Shown here piece by piece: positions 35,055 to 36,023 of a stretch of DNA of 36,023 nt; within the stretch, counting starts at the first letter, position 1; each line of letters begins with the position of its first letter. This DNA is from an uncultured Clostridia bacterium (GTDB lineage Bacteria > Bacillota > Clostridia > Lachnospirales > Lachnospiraceae), in NCBI GenBank assembly GCA_946401715.1, contig CAMIVF010000004.1, positions 1 to 36,023 on the forward strand, written 5' to 3'. The notes below the pieces were generated by a model. The model had not been told where the DNA came from. It did not search any database and worked only from the letters and a program-made list of their open reading frames with translations. The position numbers and the translations under genes were made by a program.

Positions 35055-36023
35055 ATGAACAGTTCAGATAAAAAGAGTACCATAAAATACTGCATTCACT
35101 GCTCTCATGAGCTTCCGGCGGAAGCTTCTTTCTGCCCTTACTGTGAAAAAGAGCAGACAGAAAAAGTTTCTGTGCAGGCACCGCCGAGAAAGCACCGGAC
35201 CATTGCGGCTCTGGTACTTGCTTTGTTTACAGCAGCCCTGATTCTGTTCCTGCTATGGCAGATCCATCAGCCAAAGATATACCAGGGCGGTTCAAAAATC
35301 TCATATCCGCTCGGGAATCAGACTGTGGATGTGATCGCGTCATTCGATCTTACCAGCTGTGAGGACGGACATCTGGCCCCGGAAGCGGCGGACCGGATCG
35401 CCGAAGGGGATCAGGGCTCCATGCCTCTGTGGCTGTGCGTATTCAACAGTTCGGATTCCTCTCTTGCGGAAAAGTTTACTGAGCAGATTGCCAGCTGCAC
35501 AGTCGAAGCTGTACCTGCTGAAGTGCCCGGGAATGCAACTGAGGCAGCCTCTGAGCCGGTTGCTGCGCGTATCTCTGCCTCATCCCCCATGGAGATCTTT
35601 GGTCCGGATCCGATTGACGATGCTTCTATTCCGGCTGTGTGGGAAGCAGATCTGATCTACACGCCGGAGAATGGGACCAATGAACTGAAGTGGACCATCA
35701 CCATGAAGAACAAGGATACCATCCTGCTCTCACAGACCATGACCTGTACGCCGCTGCCTGTGAAAGATCTGCATTACCAGGATGTCCCGCTTGAGACAGT
35801 GGAGGATATCAAGGCTGCCATACATACGGTCAGTGAGGATACCATCCTGAATCTGCATCTTCCGCCTGTCACCTACACCGAACCGCTCGACCTGTCTGAG
35901 CGCTGCGTCAACCTGTACGGTACTTCAGACGGCAGTCAGTCAACCACATTTGCGGCGCAGATCACAGTACACAACCGCGTTCCGGATGTGATATCCCTGT
36001 CTGACATTGCCTTCACCGGGGAC
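35055..36023 (+). CDS. Zinc-ribbon, single-TM protein with extracellular (possibly beta-helix) domain; truncated by window edge
   Basis: RBS CCGGAGGACGAT; MNSSDKKSTIKYCIHCSHELPAEASFCPYCEKEQTEK (CX2C...CX2C), TM TIAALVLALFTAALILFLLWQI, long exported region ending ...LNLHLPPVTYTEPLDLSERCVNLYGTSDGSQSTTFAAQITVHNRVPDVISLSDIAFTGD. Open for 323 codons to the edge. Confidence 0.85.
   Translation, partial: MNSSDKKSTIKYCIHCSHELPAEASFCPYCEKEQTEKVSVQAPPRKHRTIAALVLALFTAALILFLLWQIHQPKIYQGGSKISYPLGNQTVDVIASFDLTSCEDGHLAPEAADRIAEGDQGSMPLWLCVFNSSDSSLAEKFTEQIASCTVEAVPAEVPGNATEAASEPVAARISASSPMEIFGPDPIDDASIPAVWEADLIYTPENGTNELKWTITMKNKDTILLSQTMTCTPLPVKDLHYQDVPLETVEDIKAAIHTVSEDTILNLHLPPVTYTEPLDLSERCVNLYGTSDGSQSTTFAAQITVHNRVPDVISLSDIAFTGD

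Noticed and set aside
1-36023. CRISPR arrays, tRNA/rRNA genes, transposases, prophage genes
   Set aside because: No regularly spaced direct repeats, no cloverleaf-like tRNA sequence in the intergenic gaps, and no transposase, integrase or phage structural motifs were seen.

Overview
This looks like a chromosomal window from a GC-rich Firmicute, probably Lachnospiraceae/Clostridia (inferred from gene content). Most genes are on the minus strand. Two edge-truncated genes are missing from the supplied ORF track: a GT2 glycosyltransferase (1..1331, -) and a zinc-ribbon membrane protein (35055..36023, +). In window order the content is: (i) a surface-glycan cassette (GT2, RffA/WecE-like sugar aminotransferase, split two-gene DMT/ArnE-F-like transporter) with a recognisable promoter; (ii) TtcA-like PP-loop protein and a LysR regulator; (iii) an NHLM/NHLP-type bacteriocin export pair (C39 peptidase-ABC and ABC2) behind a very short HlyD-like protein and a ~60-aa unknown ORF, with no evident cargo gene; (iv) MFS, alpha/beta hydrolase, multidrug ABC, MATE, EamA and radical SAM/SPASM-like genes; (v) a large MacB/FtsX-type ABC protein, a small acidic membrane protein, a K+-channel-like protein with a TAGFGD filter and a 1023-aa MscS channel fused to two predicted extracellular domains; (vi) a YihS-like AGE-family isomerase, a long nested inverted-repeat element and an Fe-S aldo/keto reductase; (vii) a Cache-HAMP-SpoIIE phosphatase paired with an orphan peptide-binding lipoprotein; (viii) Tex; (ix) a divergent XRE regulator / atypical Ser/Thr kinase (VAIK Lys to Arg, DFG to DFN, possibly leaderless) / zinc-ribbon surface protein module. 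The best candidates for undescribed biology are the XRE-kinase-zinc-ribbon module, the minimal NHLM export locus, the 190-bp nested inverted repeat at 25773-25962, and the sensor-MscS fusion. All family calls are from reading motifs by eye; no searches were run.
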